From assembly GCA_947166655.1 (NCBI GenBank), contig CAMVFC010000025.1:1-33976 (forward strand): a DNA stretch of 33,976 bases, in the 5' to 3' direction. Under the pieces are notes generated by a model. That model saw only the letters and a list, made by a program, of their open reading frames with translations, had not been told where the DNA came from and did no database searches. The stretch is from an uncultured Prevotellaceae bacterium. GTDB lineage: Bacteria > Bacteroidota > Bacteroidia > Bacteroidales > Bacteroidaceae. Of the stretch, positions 32,585-33,976 are shown one piece after another. How positions within the stretch are numbered: the first letter of the stretch is position 1; every line of letters begins with the position of its first letter. The position numbers and the translations under genes were made by a program.

Positions 32585-33976
32585 ATGAGCACAACTCGCT
32601 ACCCTCTGGCGTCCTTCCTCCGGCTGTTGGCCATCGGCCTCCTCGCTTGTACGACTCCCTCGCTGCGGGCGACACCGCCCTCCTCAACTGCCGACAGCCT
32701 CTCCTGTCCCGTGGAGCACATAACGTTCCAGCGCCTGCCCGATATGCAGGTGGCGCGCTTCAACCACGCCTTCTTCTGCCTCGACGGCGAGCTGACCGCC
32801 ATCGGAGGCCACACGGATGGCTTCGTTCCCACCCAGACGGCGGAGTACTACGCCGACGGCGAGTGGCACCTGATGGACATGCCCTACACGGCCGACTTCT
32901 CCCTGGCCCTGCGGCTCTCCTCCGGGCTGGTGCTCCTGGCGGGCGGCATGAGCGAGAACATCGGAGTGGGACAGCTGTGGACCGTGCAGTCCTACGACCC
33001 TCGGCACCACCGCTTCACCGGCTTCGGTTGTCTCGACCGCAAGCGCACCATGCCATCGGGAGTGGAGCTGGACAGCGGGCACGTGGTCATCTCCGGTAAC
33101 TGGTACGCCGGCGACTGCATCGAGCTCTTCGACGGCAAGTCCGCCTCCGTCCACGTCAAGCCTGTCGCGCAGGCGCGCGCGCACCCTTATATATTCCGCA
33201 CCGCGCGGGACAACGCCATCATCTTCGGCAGCTGTGGTCCCAGATTCGAGCACTACGACACTATCTGGGTGGACCGCTTCCGCGGCGAGTCCTTTCGCCC
33301 GGCACTCTTCGACACCTGGAAACCCATGAGTTATCTTATAGGCGACCACCGTACCCAGGACTGCTTCATCGGCGACGAGGTCCGGGGCGACTACGCCTAC
33401 CTCCTCCCCCTGATGCGGGCAGACAGCGCCGTGGCCATCGGACTGCTGCGCGGCGAGGAGTTCTCGCTGCTGCCCACAGACGTGCCTGTGCCGAGGGAGG
33501 GTGTCGGCGAACGCATCGACTTTCAGGACCACCTCGTGGTGGACCGCAAGGCGCAGCGGGCTTACCTCATGTCTTTGGCAAACAGCGGACGACTCTACCT
33601 CCTGCGCATAGACTACTCCCCGCTGGGCGGGGGGCGTCCCGCGCGCCTGACCCTGCTCTACACCGACCCGCTGCCGGAGCTCGTGAACGTCTATCCCGTG
33701 GTGATGCCCGACGGCAACCTGGCCGTGGCCGGCGGCAACACGCTCCTCGAAGGGAACCACCTCGTCAACAACAACTACAGCCCCACGCGCGCCGCCTACA
33801 TCCTGCATGTCAGCACGGAGGCTGCCGCTGCTGGCGGGAACTTCTCCTGGTGGTGGGTGCTGGTGCTGGTGGCTGCGCTGGTGGCGGTGGCCGGGCTCCT
33901 GAGATGGAGAAAGAGAGGGGTTAATGGGGTTAATGGGTCTCATGGGGTTAATGGGATGGATGGGGCTTCGGGCGCT
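32585..33976 (+). CDS. Kelch-like beta-propeller protein with C-terminal membrane helix (3' partial)
   Basis: The frame opens at ATG 32585 and is still open at the window end (464 codons). A hydrophobic N-terminus (SFLRLLAIGLLACTTPSLRAT) suggests export. Residues ~45-410 contain kelch-type repeats: GELTAIGGHTDGFVPTQTAEYY, GLVLLAGGMSEN with SYDPRHHRF, GHVVISGNWYAGDCIELFDG, and GNLAVAGGNTLLEGN. A transmembrane helix follows (WWWVLVLVAALVAVAGLL, ~420-437), then a basic RWRKR and in-frame 9-base repeats encoding VNG/SHG/MDG triplets. The layout suggests a periplasmic or surface propeller attached to a cytoplasmic part beyond the window, possibly signalling, but nothing there is visible. The DNA is markedly GC-rich with C/G third positions. 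A long open frame on the opposite strand is judged a shadow. Confidence 0.75.
   Translation, partial: MSTTRYPLASFLRLLAIGLLACTTPSLRATPPSSTADSLSCPVEHITFQRLPDMQVARFNHAFFCLDGELTAIGGHTDGFVPTQTAEYYADGEWHLMDMPYTADFSLALRLSSGLVLLAGGMSENIGVGQLWTVQSYDPRHHRFTGFGCLDRKRTMPSGVELDSGHVVISGNWYAGDCIELFDGKSASVHVKPVAQARAHPYIFRTARDNAIIFGSCGPRFEHYDTIWVDRFRGESFRPALFDTWKPMSYLIGDHRTQDCFIGDEVRGDYAYLLPLMRADSAVAIGLLRGEEFSLLPTDVPVPREGVGERIDFQDHLVVDRKAQRAYLMSLANSGRLYLLRIDYSPLGGGRPARLTLLYTDPLPELVNVYPVVMPDGNLAVAGGNTLLEGNHLVNNNYSPTRAAYILHVSTEAAAAGGNFSWWWVLVLVAALVAVAGLLRWRKRGVNGVNGSHGVNGMDGASGA
33920..33967 (+). repeat. 9-bp tandem repeats in the kelch-like gene
   Basis: Five units follow the pattern GTTAATGGG, GTTAATGGG, TCTCATGGG, GTTAATGGG, ATGGATGGG. 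The 9-base period keeps the reading frame and adds one xxG triplet per unit, just after the membrane helix. Confidence 0.85.

Noticed and set aside
32684..33943. Long minus-strand open frame opposite the kelch-like gene
   Set aside because: It is His/Val/Gly-rich without any recognisable domain. The + strand frame has a promoter, signal-like N-terminus, kelch motifs and a membrane helix, so the minus frame is a by-product of GC-rich third positions.

Overview
The window looks like chromosomal DNA from a Bacteroidota (Bacteroidetes) bacterium, most likely Bacteroidales and Prevotellaceae-like. Several independent signs agree. Most transcription units are preceded by the Bacteroidetes -7 box TAnnTTTG rather than a sigma-70 -10 box, and Shine-Dalgarno motifs are mostly weak. 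There is a PorE-type lipoprotein of the type IX secretion system, a TPP-riboswitch-controlled TonB receptor plus PnuC/PnuT transporter, a Bacteroidetes-type CorA, and an Mrp lacking the CxxC cysteines. The genus call is an inference. By eye the DNA is moderately GC-rich, and the last gene is clearly richer.

Layout: 1-4500 carries a secreted alpha/beta-hydrolase (acetyl-xylan/feruloyl-esterase-like, multimodular) and a fused CbiJ-CbiD corrin enzyme. 4500-9040 carries alaS, xseA and xseB. 9031-13633 is a minus-strand run: aroB, a secreted GH43 glycosidase, a DUF1573 protein and the MeaB GTPase. A divergent promoter region separates aroB from topB (topoisomerase III), which is followed by porE, a CorA Mg2+ channel and a large DUF349 protein. 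On the minus strand comes a PEGA-domain protein, divergent from an aldose-1-epimerase-like gene. Next are a TPP riboswitch with a TonB-dependent receptor and pnuT, then ilvE-trmB-mrp, then enolase with a clear terminator. The window ends inside a kelch-like beta-propeller gene with a C-terminal membrane helix.

Functional links: the esterase and GH43 enzyme point to plant-polysaccharide use. PorE and the esterase's C-terminal tail are compatible with type IX export. CbiJ-CbiD (B12 synthesis) and MeaB (protector of the B12-dependent methylmalonyl-CoA mutase) fit a B12-dependent succinate/propionate metabolism. Riboswitch, receptor and PnuT form a thiamine-scavenging unit.

Two observations stand out. 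First, short tandem arrays (7-, 8- and 9-bp units), some with a shared C-rich palindromic head, sit at gene edges and inside genes. They overlap the stop codons of xseA and the GH43 gene, lie at the stop of cbiJD, and overlap or abut the starts of the DUF1573 gene, porE and mrp. In-frame insertions occur inside cbiJ and mrp. Second, the predicted corA leader holds an 11-codon ORF followed by an 11-bp perfect inverted repeat that would bury the corA start codon, with a competing stem next to it. This resembles, by analogy only, leader-peptide control of Mg2+ transporters in enterobacteria.
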